NCBI GenBank assembly: GCA_019418605.1
Contig: DYBN01000024.1
Span: 1-46,271 of the forward strand
Length of the DNA stretch: 46,271 bases
Origin: Sutterella sp.
Lineage (GTDB): Bacteria; Pseudomonadota; Gammaproteobacteria; Burkholderiales; Burkholderiaceae_F
Direction: 5' to 3'
The notes beneath the pieces were generated by a model. The model did no database searches, had not been told where the DNA came from, and worked only from the letters and a program-made list of their open reading frames with translations. A program made the position numbers and the translations under genes. Below, piece by piece: positions 7,955-16,152 of the stretch (within the stretch, counting starts at the first letter, position 1; each line of letters begins with the position of its first letter).

Positions 7955-8911
7955 CTATTGCGGATCGTCTTCAGAGCCGCCGCAGGCGGCGGCAATGCGC
8001 TCGACGTTGAGCTTTGCCCGCGTATCCACCTTGAGGCTGAAAATGTCCGGGCGCGCATAGTGCCCGCTCACGTCAAGGTCGTAGCGGGCGCGGATGATGT
8101 CGTCGGTGTCGATCTGCGCCGTCAAAAGCCCCTCTTCGTGATAGAAGGGGCCCGCGAGCACGTTGCCCTGCGGATCGATGATGACCGAGCCGCCGCGCAT
8201 CAGTTCATCCTGCGCATTCCAGTGCGGCACCTCGATGCCGAGCGCCTCGGGGCTGGGCTGGTACTGCACGGCGCAGACCACAAAGCAGCGCCCTTCGTGC
8301 GCGATGTGCCGCATCGAGGCCTGCCATACGTCCGTGACCGCAACGGTGGGCGCGCAGTAGATTTCCACCCCCTGGTCGTACATGTAGGCGCGAAGCAGCG
8401 GCATGTGGTTTTCCCAGCAGATGCACGCTCCTGCTTTGCCCGCACGCGTGGCGACAACCGGCAGGTACGCTCCGTCGCCCTGCCCCCAGATGAGCCGCTC
8501 GGCGGCCGTGGGCATGATCTTGCGGTGCTTGCCCACAAAGCCCTTGTCGGGATCGTAGAAAAAGGCCGCGCAATAAAGGGCATGATCGGTCTGCTCGATG
8601 CAGCCCGCCACAAGCGAGGCCTGCGTGCGGGAGGAGAGCTCGGCGAGCGCTTCGCTTTCGGGCCCGTCGTCGCGAATGGCGTTTTTGTAGTAGCTGCAGA
8701 ACTTGTCGCGCCCCTCGTCGAGCCGGTAGCCCATGTAGGTGCCGAAAATCTCGCCCTTGGGGTAGGAGCCGATCAGCGCTTCGGGCAACACGACCAGGTC
8801 GGCCCCGCTTTGCTTGATGCGGTCCTCGTAGGAGAGGATTTTTTCGAGCGTCGCTTCCTTGCCGCGCAGATCCGAGCCGATCTGCAAAGCCGCAACAACA
8901 TGTTTGCTCAT
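7955..8911 (-). CDS. Nitrilase (carbon-nitrogen hydrolase)
   Basis: 318 residues, typical for the family. The catalytic triad is visible: Glu44 in LPEALIGSYP, Lys131 in KHRKIMPTAAER, and Cys165 in CICWENHMPLLR. The CWENxMPLLR signature is that of true nitrilases, which convert R-CN and water to the carboxylic acid and ammonia, rather than amidases of the same superfamily. It is cytoplasmic. A strong AGGAGG sits 7-12 nt before the ATG at 8911. The gene heads an operon with the transporter at 6644-7936 and is divergent from a LysR regulator at 9010. The physiological nitrile is unknown; aryl or aliphatic plant-derived nitriles are possible. Confidence 0.9.
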   Translation of the reverse strand: MSKHVVAALQIGSDLRGKEATLEKILSYEDRIKQSGADLVVLPEALIGSYPKGEIFGTYMGYRLDEGRDKFCSYYKNAIRDDGPESEALAELSSRTQASLVAGCIEQTDHALYCAAFFYDPDKGFVGKHRKIMPTAAERLIWGQGDGAYLPVVATRAGKAGACICWENHMPLLRAYMYDQGVEIYCAPTVAVTDVWQASMRHIAHEGRCFVVCAVQYQPSPEALGIEVPHWNAQDELMRGGSVIIDPQGNVLAGPFYHEEGLLTAQIDTDDIIRARYDLDVSGHYARPDIFSLKVDTRAKLNVERIAAACGGSEDDPQ

Positions 8912-9009
8912 CGAGACACCTCCTTTTGTTCGGTATTTCTGAAACTGCTAACGGGCTTATTATTTTTGTGTTGCCCATTGAAGAACAGACCCGCAACGAG
9001 GTATCAGAT

Positions 9010-9918
9010 ATGAACGATTCTTCTATTGAAAGCCTCAACCTAAACGCCCTGCGCGTGCTTGAAGCCGTCTTTGAAGAAGGAAGCGCCTCGCGCGCGGCAA
9101 TCCGGCTCAACATGACGCAGTCGGCCGTCTCGGCCACGCTCGGGCAGCTGCGGCGCATCTACAACGATCCGCTCTTTGCGCGCACCGGCCGCGGGCTCAA
9201 GCCCACCTTGTTCTGCCAGCAGATCTATCCGTTTGCCGCCGAGTCGCTCAATCAGGCGCGCAAGACTCTTGAGCTTTACGCCGGCCGCAAGGGGCTTTTT
9301 GAGGGGCGCACGATCACGGTCGGCATGTCCGACGATTTTGAGATTGCGCTCGGGCCCCAGATGGTGGAAATGGCCAAGACGCTGATTCCGGGCGGCCGGC
9401 TTCGCTTTCGGCAGACGAACTCGCACTTTGTCACCGACATGCTCGTCTCGCGCGAAATTGATCTGTCGATCACCGCGGGCGGCATCTCCAACGAAATCCT
9501 GCAGCACGAATCCGTGGGCTCGGGCACCTACGGGTGCCTCATCGACCCCGAGAGCTTCTCGAGCGCCTTTGACTTTGAAAACTACGTCTCGCACGAGCAC
9601 ATCCTCGTGGGCTACGGCGGCTTTTTCGGCGTGGTCGACGAAGTGCTCGGCAGGCGCGGCTGCCGGCGCATCATCCGCGTGTCCACCTCGCACTTTGCAG
9701 CCGTGCCCTACTTTCTCAAAGGCACCGACTCAATCATCACGATGCCGCGGCACGCGGCCCTGGCCATTTCGAGAATGACAACGCTTGAGTTTCACGAGTG
9801 CCCGATCGCCTATCCCGTGTACCCGGTTGAGCTCGGCTTTCGCCGCTCGGCAGAAAAAGATCCGATCGTGCGCAGAATCATCGCCGCGCTGCGCGGGCGC
9901 CTCTCGCCGCTGCTTTAA
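9010..9918 (+). CDS. LysR-type regulator, probable controller of the nitrilase operon
   Basis: 302 residues from the ATG at 9010, which has GAGG 8 nt upstream. The HTH reads LRVLEAVFEEGSASRAA then SAVSATLGQLR, followed by the NodD/LeuO-like DPLFARTGRGLKPT motif. The effector domain fills the rest. The nitrilase gene starts 98 bp away in the opposite direction, the classic LysR arrangement, so induction of the nitrilase and transporter by a nitrile or its acid is likely. The SDR gene at 10110 lies 191 bp downstream on the same strand and may belong to the same regulon. An upstream in-frame start at 8926 would place 28 extra residues inside the divergent promoter and is rejected. Confidence 0.87.
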   Translation: MNDSSIESLNLNALRVLEAVFEEGSASRAAIRLNMTQSAVSATLGQLRRIYNDPLFARTGRGLKPTLFCQQIYPFAAESLNQARKTLELYAGRKGLFEGRTITVGMSDDFEIALGPQMVEMAKTLIPGGRLRFRQTNSHFVTDMLVSREIDLSITAGGISNEILQHESVGSGTYGCLIDPESFSSAFDFENYVSHEHILVGYGGFFGVVDEVLGRRGCRRIIRVSTSHFAAVPYFLKGTDSIITMPRHAALAISRMTTLEFHECPIAYPVYPVELGFRRSAEKDPIVRRIIAALRGRLSPLL

Positions 9919-9979
9919 ATCGTGCGAGGGCGCCGGGCCGCAAAAACAAAGGCGGCACGGGCCGGTTTGTCGAAATCGT

Positions 9980-9998
9980 TCAACTTCCTTAAAGTTGA
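9980..9998. promoter_or_regulatory. Palindrome upstream of the SDR gene, candidate operator
   Basis: TCAACTT (9980-9986) and AAGTTGA (9992-9998) form a perfect 7-bp inverted repeat with a five-base centre, 111 bp before the SDR start. It is AT-rich against a GC-rich background. No T-run follows, so it is more like a protein binding site than a terminator. Confidence 0.4.
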
Positions 9999-10109
9999 CT
10001 TCAAACGGCGCCGCACGCGTTCCTGCGCGGCCCGCAGCGCACGCAAGGGGGCGCGCTTTGGCAAAAAAGCGGCCGCACTTTGTAGTTTTAAAGCAAGGAG
10101 AGCCTCGAC

Positions 10110-10874
10110 ATGCCCGAACAAGCAAAACACGTCTTCATCACCGGCGGCTCAACCGGGATCGGCGCGGCAACCGTAGAAAAGTTCCGCCGCGAAGGCTGGC
10201 GCGTCACCTTTATGGACATCAATACTGAGGACGGTGAAAAAGTGGCCCGCGCCACGGATTCGCTCTTTGTCGAGGGCAACACGCGAAGCCGCGCCGACCT
10301 GCAGAGAGCCGTCGCCGCGGGCATCGAGCGCTTCGGCGAACTTGACTGCGTTGTTGCCAACGCAGGCATTCACCGCTGCAACACCATGCTCTCGATCAGC
10401 GACGAAGAGCTCGACCTCATGATCGACACCAACATCAAAGGCACCGTCTACACGCTGCAGACGGCCGTGCCAAGCATCCTGCGCAAGGGTTCGGGCTCGG
10501 TTGTGATCAACGCATCGGATCAAAGCTACATCGGCAAGGCCAACAGCTTCGGCTACGGCCTCACCAAGGGGGCGCTCGGGCAGATCACAAAAAGTCTTGC
10601 CATTGATCTGGGCCCCAAAAAGGTGCGCGTCAACGCCGTGTGCGCCGCAACCATCCGCACGCCGCTTGCGATCAATCTCTTTCAGAAATTTGCCGACATC
10701 ACGCACAACGGGGACGCAAGCGCCTACTGGAAGGCCGAGGCCGACCTCTATCCGCTCGGGCGCGTCGGAGAGCCGCAGGAAGTGGCCGAGCTCATCTATT
10801 TTCTTGCGGGCGACACGGCAAGCTTCATCACGGGCGGGCTGTACTTGATCGACGGCGGGCTCGTGGCGGGCTAG
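10110..10874 (+). CDS. Short-chain dehydrogenase/reductase (classical SDR)
   Basis: 254 residues, standard length. The nucleotide-binding motif TGGSTGIG is at 11-18, NAG near 85-87, and the catalytic residues are Ser137, Tyr150 and Lys154 (Y-G-L-T-K). The C-terminal GGLYLIDGG segment is the usual end of the fold. It oxidises or reduces a hydroxyl or keto group with NAD(P); substrate cannot be read from the sequence. The Asp at 37 after the second strand (FMDIN) favours NAD over NADP. AGGAGAG lies about 9 nt before the ATG. It faces the response regulator gene, with 45 bp between their ends. Confidence 0.87.
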   Translation: MPEQAKHVFITGGSTGIGAATVEKFRREGWRVTFMDINTEDGEKVARATDSLFVEGNTRSRADLQRAVAAGIERFGELDCVVANAGIHRCNTMLSISDEELDLMIDTNIKGTVYTLQTAVPSILRKGSGSVVINASDQSYIGKANSFGYGLTKGALGQITKSLAIDLGPKKVRVNAVCAATIRTPLAINLFQKFADITHNGDASAYWKAEADLYPLGRVGEPQEVAELIYFLAGDTASFITGGLYLIDGGLVAG

Positions 10875-10919
10875 GGAGAGCCCCAAAGAGAGAGAAGAGA
10901 GAGAGCGCGAGGCCTTTGC

Positions 10920-11606
10920 CTACTGCTTGGGCGGCAGCGGCGCCCGGTGGCCGTTTTCGCTCGCCCAGAGCGCGGCCTCCACGCGGGTGGAAAACCCAAG
11001 CTTTTTCAAAAGGTGCTTGACGTGCACCTTCACGGTGCCGTCGGAGATTTCAAGCCGCTCGGAAATCAAACGGTTGCTCATGCCGTTGGCGATGCAGTGC
11101 AGCACCTGCACTTCTCTCGGACTTAGAACCGAAATGTCGCGCCCCTGATCGACGTAGGAGACGTTGCGCAGCGTCTCGGCAAGCGCATTGGTGAGCACGT
11201 CGCTGATGACCATGTCGCCTGCGGCAATGCGCGGCAGCTGCTCGGAAAACTGCTCGGCCGTCAGGCGCTTGGAGAGAAAGCCGTCGGCCTGCATGCGGAT
11301 GGCCGCCATCAGCGCGGGCTGCGAGCCGTCGGTGATCGTCATGACGCAGCGCACGGCCTCGGCCTGCATCTTGACGCGCTCCAGAACGCGCACCGCACCC
11401 TGCCCCGCATCCAAATCGAGAATGACGAAATTGGCCTTGCGCTCGGTCACAAGGTCGGCGACGGCGTGCACGTCGCTTGTGACGGCGGCGACTTCAAAGC
11501 CCTCGAGCTCACGCAAAACACGCACGAGCCCGTCGGCAAAAAGCGGACAGAGATCAAATACCAGCGCCCGGCAGCGGGCCGTGCGGTTGCCTGCGGGATA
11601 CGTCAT
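10920..11606 (-). CDS. NarL/FixJ-type response regulator with LuxR HTH
   Basis: 228 residues. The receiver domain retains Asp18, the phospho-acceptor Asp64 (ILDLD) and Lys113 (LSKRL), though the usual acidic pair at the start is reduced to one Asp (VFDLCPLF). The output domain from about 155 (LSPREVQVLHCIANGMSNRLISERLEIS..TVKVHVKHLLKKL) is a textbook LuxR HTH. No histidine kinase gene is near, so it is an orphan. It lies 115 bp downstream of the M20 amidase gene on the same strand. It may be cotranscribed with that gene, but a terminator-like hairpin in the gap complicates this. Confidence 0.85.
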   Translation of the reverse strand: MTYPAGNRTARCRALVFDLCPLFADGLVRVLRELEGFEVAAVTSDVHAVADLVTERKANFVILDLDAGQGAVRVLERVKMQAEAVRCVMTITDGSQPALMAAIRMQADGFLSKRLTAEQFSEQLPRIAAGDMVISDVLTNALAETLRNVSYVDQGRDISVLSPREVQVLHCIANGMSNRLISERLEISDGTVKVHVKHLLKKLGFSTRVEAALWASENGHRAPLPPKQ

Positions 11607-11653
11607 GAACTTCCAAATTTCCCGATAGCCGTGATGCGTGAGAGCTCTCTTGC

Positions 11654-11703
11654 GGCGGCAGGCCGCATCGTCCCTGCCGCCGGCTGTTTTTCTTCTTCTT
11701 TTT
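11654..11703 (+). terminator. Terminator-like hairpin with T-rich tail, reading plus
   Basis: GGCGGCAGG (11654-11662) and CCTGCCGCC (11673-11681) pair perfectly and are followed on the plus strand by a T-rich tract. Both flanking genes are on the minus strand, so it would stop antisense transcription or readthrough coming from the SDR side. On the minus strand it is a hairpin without a T-run. Confidence 0.5.
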
Positions 11704-11721
11704 TCAGAAACGATTCGCCCT

Positions 11722-12993
11722 CTAGAGCTGCTCGTAGTGCTCGACCGTACTCCAGAGTATCGCCACGCCCTTCATGAAGTCTTCGATCTTCATGTCTTCG
11801 TACGGGTTGTGAGAACCGTTTTGGTTGGCCACAAAGATCATCGCCGCCGGCACGCCGGCGTTGGCAAGCACGGCCGTGTCGTGGCCTGCGCCGCTTGCAA
11901 GCCGGCGCACAGGCACGCCGCAGAGCTTCGCGGCCTCGACAAGCTTGGCGCTTAACGTCTCGCTTACCTTTGAAGACGGCGTCACGAGCTTTTTGTCAAA
12001 CTCAAACTTCACGCCCCTTTCACGCGCCACGGCCTCGGCCTCTTCAAGCAGCAGCGCATGAAAGCGCTCGACCGTGTCCATGCTGAGGCTGCGCATGTCC
12101 ACCGTAAAGCTCGTTTCTCCGGGAATGACGGAAATGGCGGCCGTGCGGCCCGTGTGCAGAACGCCCACGGTAAAGACCAGGTCCTCGCCCTTTTCAATCC
12201 ACGCATCCCAGTGCTTGTCCATGCGGTGCAGCAGCTCAACCGTGGCAAGCACCGCATCGTGCCGGTACTGTTTGTCGACGGCTCCCGAGTGCGCCGTCTG
12301 CCCGAGACAGCGCACGTTGCGGTGGCGGATGTTGCCGCGAATGCCCGTGACGATGCCCGCGCGAAGTTCGCTTGAGCTGTCAAGCGTGGGGCCCTGCTCG
12401 ATGTGCAGCTCCACGAAGGCCTCGATCTTGCTTAAATCAAGCAGCGGCTTGCCCGAGGTGAGGTCGGCCGTGCGAAAGCCGCAGGCGGCCACGCACTCGC
12501 CGAGCGTCGTATTTTCCGAGCGGTGCTTGAGCATCATGTCGGCGTCGGTGAGCTTGCCCGTGATGGCAAGCGACCCCACGTAGGCCTTGCCGAAAAAGCT
12601 TGACTCCTCGCAGCGCATCACGAGCACCACGTAGTCGCGCTCGGGCACGTAGTTGTTGCGCCGCATCCACCAGGCCACGGCAAGCGCCGCGGTGACGCCC
12701 GCAAGACCGTCGTAGTTGCCGCCCTGCGGCACGCTGTCGGCGTGGCTGCCGGCCACAAAGGAGTTGAGCTCGCGGTTTTTGCCCGGGTACGTCATCCAGA
12801 CGTTGCCCGCGGGGTCCGTGTGCACCTCCATGCCGAGTTCGGCGCCAATGCTCGCCAAATAATTGATGACGTCGGTTTCGGTCTGCGAATAGCCCTGACG
12901 GGTTACGCCGAGTCCGTCAATGCTCATCTTTCGGACGGTATCAAAAATCGTGCGGCAAAACTTCATGCCGTCTCGCTGTAGGTCACCTGGCAT
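11722..12993 (-). CDS. M20 amidase of the hydantoinase/carbamoylase family (AllC/HyuC-like)
   Basis: 423 residues. Metal ligands fit the family: His84 and Asp86 in GSHADSVPQGG, bridging Asp95 (NYDGLAG), catalytic Glu129/Glu130 (RCEESSFFG), His197 in HIEQGP, and a late GAGHDTAVLA. These enzymes hydrolyse N-carbamoyl-amino acids, ureidoglycolate or allantoate, or related amides, using two divalent metals. The usual motif is GSHLDSVPNGG, so Ala85 replaces Leu. AGGA lies 7-8 nt before the ATG at 12993. The AbgA-like hydrolase gene is divergent, 453 bp away. The two M20 enzymes together suggest breakdown of amide-linked aromatic or amino acid conjugates. Confidence 0.87.
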   Translation of the reverse strand: MPGDLQRDGMKFCRTIFDTVRKMSIDGLGVTRQGYSQTETDVINYLASIGAELGMEVHTDPAGNVWMTYPGKNRELNSFVAGSHADSVPQGGNYDGLAGVTAALAVAWWMRRNNYVPERDYVVLVMRCEESSFFGKAYVGSLAITGKLTDADMMLKHRSENTTLGECVAACGFRTADLTSGKPLLDLSKIEAFVELHIEQGPTLDSSSELRAGIVTGIRGNIRHRNVRCLGQTAHSGAVDKQYRHDAVLATVELLHRMDKHWDAWIEKGEDLVFTVGVLHTGRTAAISVIPGETSFTVDMRSLSMDTVERFHALLLEEAEAVARERGVKFEFDKKLVTPSSKVSETLSAKLVEAAKLCGVPVRRLASGAGHDTAVLANAGVPAAMIFVANQNGSHNPYEDMKIEDFMKGVAILWSTVEHYEQL

Positions 12994-13446
12994 TGCATGT
13001 TCCTGAAAAAAGCATGGAAGGAGGGCGGGCGGCGAAGCATTGTTTTTGCCCCCGCGCGCGGCGCAGGGCGCATTTGTCTCTTCAAGGAGGGCTTCCCTAA
13101 CCTACCCACAAAGGATTATGCCCCTGATTCATGCAGCTCCAATTGAAAAGGCGCCGCCCTCTTTTGACCTAACCGCGGTAGTTAGCCAATTATTGGTCCG
13201 GCCGTTTTCAAACGAACCCCGCGGCCGCGCGCACCTTCGCGAAAACCCGCCTATGATCTAGGTGGATGTTTTCGAAAGCACAACATGCGCCCGCCGTTTT
13301 CTCATCTTCGGCTTGCTGACGCAGGACTCTGACGGCCGAAGAACGCGGCGGCGACGTACTCAGTTTGGCTTACGTCCCGGGCTCGCGCTCCGAGCGCACC
13401 GGTCTTTTCATGGTTTTTTCTTGCCAAGTCACAGAAGGTACTCAAG
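12994..13446. promoter_or_regulatory. 453-bp divergent control region between two M20 hydrolase genes
   Basis: No credible gene is present; short frames in both strands do not resemble proteins. Several inverted repeats occur: CTAAC/GTTAG (13169-13173, 13181-13185), CCAAT-T-ATTGG (13186-13196) directly after it, and CCGCCTA/TAGGTGG with one mismatch (13247-13253, 13259-13265). The first two overlap into a dyad cluster that could bind a LysR or LuxR-type regulator. The length, unusual for this dense region, suggests a long leader or complex regulation. Confidence 0.5.
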
Positions 13447-14730
13447 ATGACCACTGCCAATGATTATCACGACCAATTGGTGAGCATTCGCCGCAAGCTG
13501 CACCAAAACCCTGAAGAGGGCTGGTCGGAATTCACCACCACGGCCTTTATCATCACGACGCTTCGCAGCTACGGCTACGAGGTGCTCTGCGGCCCGAAGG
13601 TCGTCAATCCCGAGGCCTGCCTCGGCCGCTCAATGAGCGTGGTGCAGGCCGGCATCGAGCGCGCCCGCAAAAACGGCGTGAGCGAAGAGCTTTTGGCCGA
13701 GATGCACGAGCTCACCGGGTGCGTGGCGGTGCTCGACACCGGACGTCCGGGCCCGACGCTGGCGCTGCGCTTTGACATCGACTGCGTGCCCGTCTCCGAG
13801 AGCACGGATCCCTCGCACCTGCCCGCCAAGCTGGGCTTTATCTCGAAGAACCCCGGCCTGATGCACGCCTGCGGACACGATGCGCACACCTCGCTCGGGC
13901 TTGCCGTTGCGCACTGGGTGATGGACAACAAGGACAAGCTCAGCGGCCGCATCAAGATTCTGTTTCAGCCCGCCGAAGAGGGCGTGCGGGGCGCGGCCGG
14001 CATGGCCGCAAGCGGCATCGTTGACGACGCCGACTACTTCCTCGGCGCGCACTGTGCCATGTCGGCCAAGTCGGGCGAAATGGCCACCAACCTCTACGGC
14101 TACCTTTGCACGACCAAGCTTGACGTCACCATCCACGGCAAGCCCGCGCACGCCGGCGCCTGCCCCCAGGACGGGCGCAACGCGCTTGCGGCCGCGGCCA
14201 ACGCCGTCGTGCAGATGCTCGGCATCTCGCGCCACTCGGGCGGCATGACCCGCATCAACGTCGGACAGCTCATTGCGGGCGAAGGCCGCAACGTCATCCC
14301 CTCCAAGGCCGTTTTAAAGCTTGAAGTGCGCGGCGAAACGGGCGAAATCAACAACTACATGGTCGAGCAGGTGCACAACATCTGCGAGGGCGTCTCCAAG
14401 TCCTTCGGCGTGACCTACGAGTCCGAGAAGATGGGCGAGGCCGTCGACCTTTCGGCCGATCAGGAGCTCGTCGACATCCTCAACGCCGCCGGCAGGGAAA
14501 CGCCGGGGATCACGGTGCTCGAAAAGCCCCTTAACTTCGGCGGCTCGGAAGACGCCACGATTCTTGCGCGCCGCGTGCAGTCCCACGGCGGCAAGGCCGC
14601 GTTCTTCCTGTGGGGTTCAAACCGCCCGAGCGGACACCACACCTCCACGTTCGACATCTGCGAACCCGACATGGACAAGGCGCTTGAGGTCTGGACTCAC
14701 GTGATTCCCAAGATCATGAAGCAGGCTTAA
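13447..14730 (+). CDS. M20 amidohydrolase similar to aminobenzoyl-glutamate hydrolase subunit AbgA
   Basis: 427 residues. It follows E. coli AbgA from end to end as I recall that sequence: the N-terminal WSEF region, the VVNPEACLGRSM insertion, LDTGRPGP, MHACGHDAH (Cys142, His144), FQPAEEGVRGA with Glu177/Glu178, GKPAHAGACPQDGRNAL, GRNVIPS and GGSEDAT. AbgA works with AbgB to split p-aminobenzoyl-glutamate into p-aminobenzoate and glutamate. No abgB or abgT gene is in the window, so this may be a stand-alone enzyme on another N-acyl-amino acid. An AGAAGG lies shortly before the ATG. Family assignment is firm; substrate is inferred. Confidence 0.85.
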   Translation: MTTANDYHDQLVSIRRKLHQNPEEGWSEFTTTAFIITTLRSYGYEVLCGPKVVNPEACLGRSMSVVQAGIERARKNGVSEELLAEMHELTGCVAVLDTGRPGPTLALRFDIDCVPVSESTDPSHLPAKLGFISKNPGLMHACGHDAHTSLGLAVAHWVMDNKDKLSGRIKILFQPAEEGVRGAAGMAASGIVDDADYFLGAHCAMSAKSGEMATNLYGYLCTTKLDVTIHGKPAHAGACPQDGRNALAAAANAVVQMLGISRHSGGMTRINVGQLIAGEGRNVIPSKAVLKLEVRGETGEINNYMVEQVHNICEGVSKSFGVTYESEKMGEAVDLSADQELVDILNAAGRETPGITVLEKPLNFGGSEDATILARRVQSHGGKAAFFLWGSNRPSGHHTSTFDICEPDMDKALEVWTHVIPKIMKQA

Positions 14731-14814
14731 AAAAAGTCGCCCGCGCCCCCTTGGCTCCCCCTTTTTCGGGGGCCCCGAGGGGGCGGCCCTTTGTCGCGAG
14801 CTTCGCTCTCAAGC

Positions 14815-14846
14815 CCCGCCGGCAGCGTTGCCGGCGGGCTTTTTTT
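14815..14846 (+). terminator. Intrinsic terminator of the AbgA-like gene
   Basis: CCCGCCGGCA (14815-14824) pairs perfectly with TGCCGGCGGG (14829-14838) around a GCGT loop and is followed by C and seven T. It lies 85 bp after the stop codon. Confidence 0.9.
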
Positions 14847-14874
14847 GGCTGCCGGGAAAAGCGCGCGGCGGCTC

Positions 14875-14930
14875 AAAAAAAAAAGAGGCCGCCGCAGTGT
14901 ATTGGGCAGAAGGAACCAACCGCGGCAGCC
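14875..14930 (-). terminator. Intrinsic terminator of the AEC transporter gene
   Basis: On the minus strand GGC-x-GCGGC-type arms (plus 14922-14930 and 14887-14895, one mismatch) are followed by ten T (plus A-run 14875-14884). It lies 43 bp after the transporter stop and back to back with the plus-strand terminator. Confidence 0.75.
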
Positions 14931-14972
14931 TTTGGAGGACAAAAATGAAAAAGGGAGAAAATGAGTTCTTTG

Positions 14973-15935
14973 CTACATGAAGTTCACCAGCGTCAGCCAC
15001 ACGGGAGCGGCAAAGATGAGCCCGATCGTCGACATGCTCACGGCCTCCGAGGCGTACTCCTCGTCGGCTCCGTAGTTGCGCGAAAGTACCGCGATGACCG
15101 ACGACACGGGCAGGGCCGAGGCGATGATGAAGACCTGCCGCATCAAGGGATCGACGTCAAAGGGGAGCATCAGCACGTACATCAGGCAGGGCCGGATCAC
15201 AAAGCAGGCCACCAGGATGAGCCAAACCTCGCGCGGCATGCAAAAGAGCTTTTTAAAGCCCACCTTCTCGACCGTCATGCCGATGAAGACAAGCGCAAGG
15301 GGCGTGGCAAGCTGCCCGATCATGTGGGTAGACAGAGAAATGACGCGCGGCACGTCGATTGCAAGCAAAATGAAGACCATGCCGACCAAAAAGCCCAGAA
15401 GCGGGGGCGAAGAAAGCAGCTTGAGGCTTTGCAGCGAGAAAATGCGCGGCTGCGCCCTGCCCTGGCGGCGCACGCCGTCGAGCTTGATGTTGTAGAGCCC
15501 GATGGTCCAGATGAAGACCACGTTGGCAAAAAAGTACACGAGAAGGTAGGGGATCCCCACTTCGCCAAACATGGCGATCGTCACGGGAACGCCCACAAAG
15601 AGCACCGTCGAGGAAGTAAAAGACGCAATGAAGGCGCCGTGAATCTCCTCGCGCACGACGCCCGCTTTCACGAGCACAAGCGAAATCGCGAAGTTGATGG
15701 CCACCACAAGAAATGGCAGAAAGGCCATCTGCAGCAGCTCAAGGAGCTGATCGTGGGAAAACTTTGAGGTGACCGAGTAAAAGAGAAAGAAGGGCAGCGC
15801 GCAGTTCACGAGCCTTGACATGAGCGTGCGCCCCTTGTCGTCGTACCAGCCACGCCGGGCCGTCACCCAGCCGACGCCCGCCACGATCACGAGAACAAAC
15901 ACCGCCGTCAGTGAATGGGCCAGAGCCTCAAACAT
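14973..15935 (-). CDS. AEC-family transporter (auxin efflux carrier/malonate MdcF-like)
   Basis: 320 residues from the ATG at 15935, which has AGGGG upstream; the longer frame to 16076 adds an unlikely 47 Arg/Gly-rich residues. About ten hydrophobic segments are arranged in two five-helix repeats, with the conserved NCALPFFLF region in the first half and PLALVFIGM plus ALPVSSVIAVLSRNYG in the second. Bacterial AEC members carry dicarboxylates, malonate or related anions. The gene stands alone between the AbgA-like hydrolase and the NERD helicase, with its own terminator. A perfect dyad lies about 160 bp upstream and may control it. Confidence 0.85.
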   Translation of the reverse strand: MFEALAHSLTAVFVLVIVAGVGWVTARRGWYDDKGRTLMSRLVNCALPFFLFYSVTSKFSHDQLLELLQMAFLPFLVVAINFAISLVLVKAGVVREEIHGAFIASFTSSTVLFVGVPVTIAMFGEVGIPYLLVYFFANVVFIWTIGLYNIKLDGVRRQGRAQPRIFSLQSLKLLSSPPLLGFLVGMVFILLAIDVPRVISLSTHMIGQLATPLALVFIGMTVEKVGFKKLFCMPREVWLILVACFVIRPCLMYVLMLPFDVDPLMRQVFIIASALPVSSVIAVLSRNYGADEEYASEAVSMSTIGLIFAAPVWLTLVNFM

Positions 15936-16093
15936 TTTTCCCCTCTGTTCTTCTTGTTTTGTCGCCGCCGGCCCCCCGCCCTTGCTGCAAAGCGGCGTGC
16001 GCGTGCGCGCACCGCTGCCTGCCAAAGAGCCCTCTGCCTGCCTGACCGGCTGCGAGGCAGTGTAGCCGCGGCGCACAAGACGCGGCGCGGCAT

Positions 16094-16114
16094 GTCATCT
16101 ATCTTATAGATGAC
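16094..16114. promoter_or_regulatory. Perfect 21-bp dyad, candidate operator
   Basis: GTCATCTAT (16094-16102) and ATAGATGAC (16106-16114) are perfect inverted copies around CTT. The centre contains TATAAG on the minus strand, a good -10 hexamer for the AEC gene, so binding here would block that promoter. It lies between the ends of the AEC leader and the helicase stop. The GntR regulator at 19260 is one candidate binder; this is inference. Confidence 0.55.
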
Positions 16115-16152
16115 TCATACCAACAAAGAGGTAGAAAGGACATCGCACTCCT

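Noticed and set aside
6701..9013. 770-residue open frame antisense to the nitrilase and transporter genes
   Set aside because: Arg/His/Asp-rich composition typical of an antisense shadow in GC-rich DNA; the minus-strand genes have clear families and ribosome sites.
13262..13450. 62-residue frame before the AbgA-like gene
   Set aside because: Arg-rich, no start context and overlapping the hydrolase start; more likely leader DNA.
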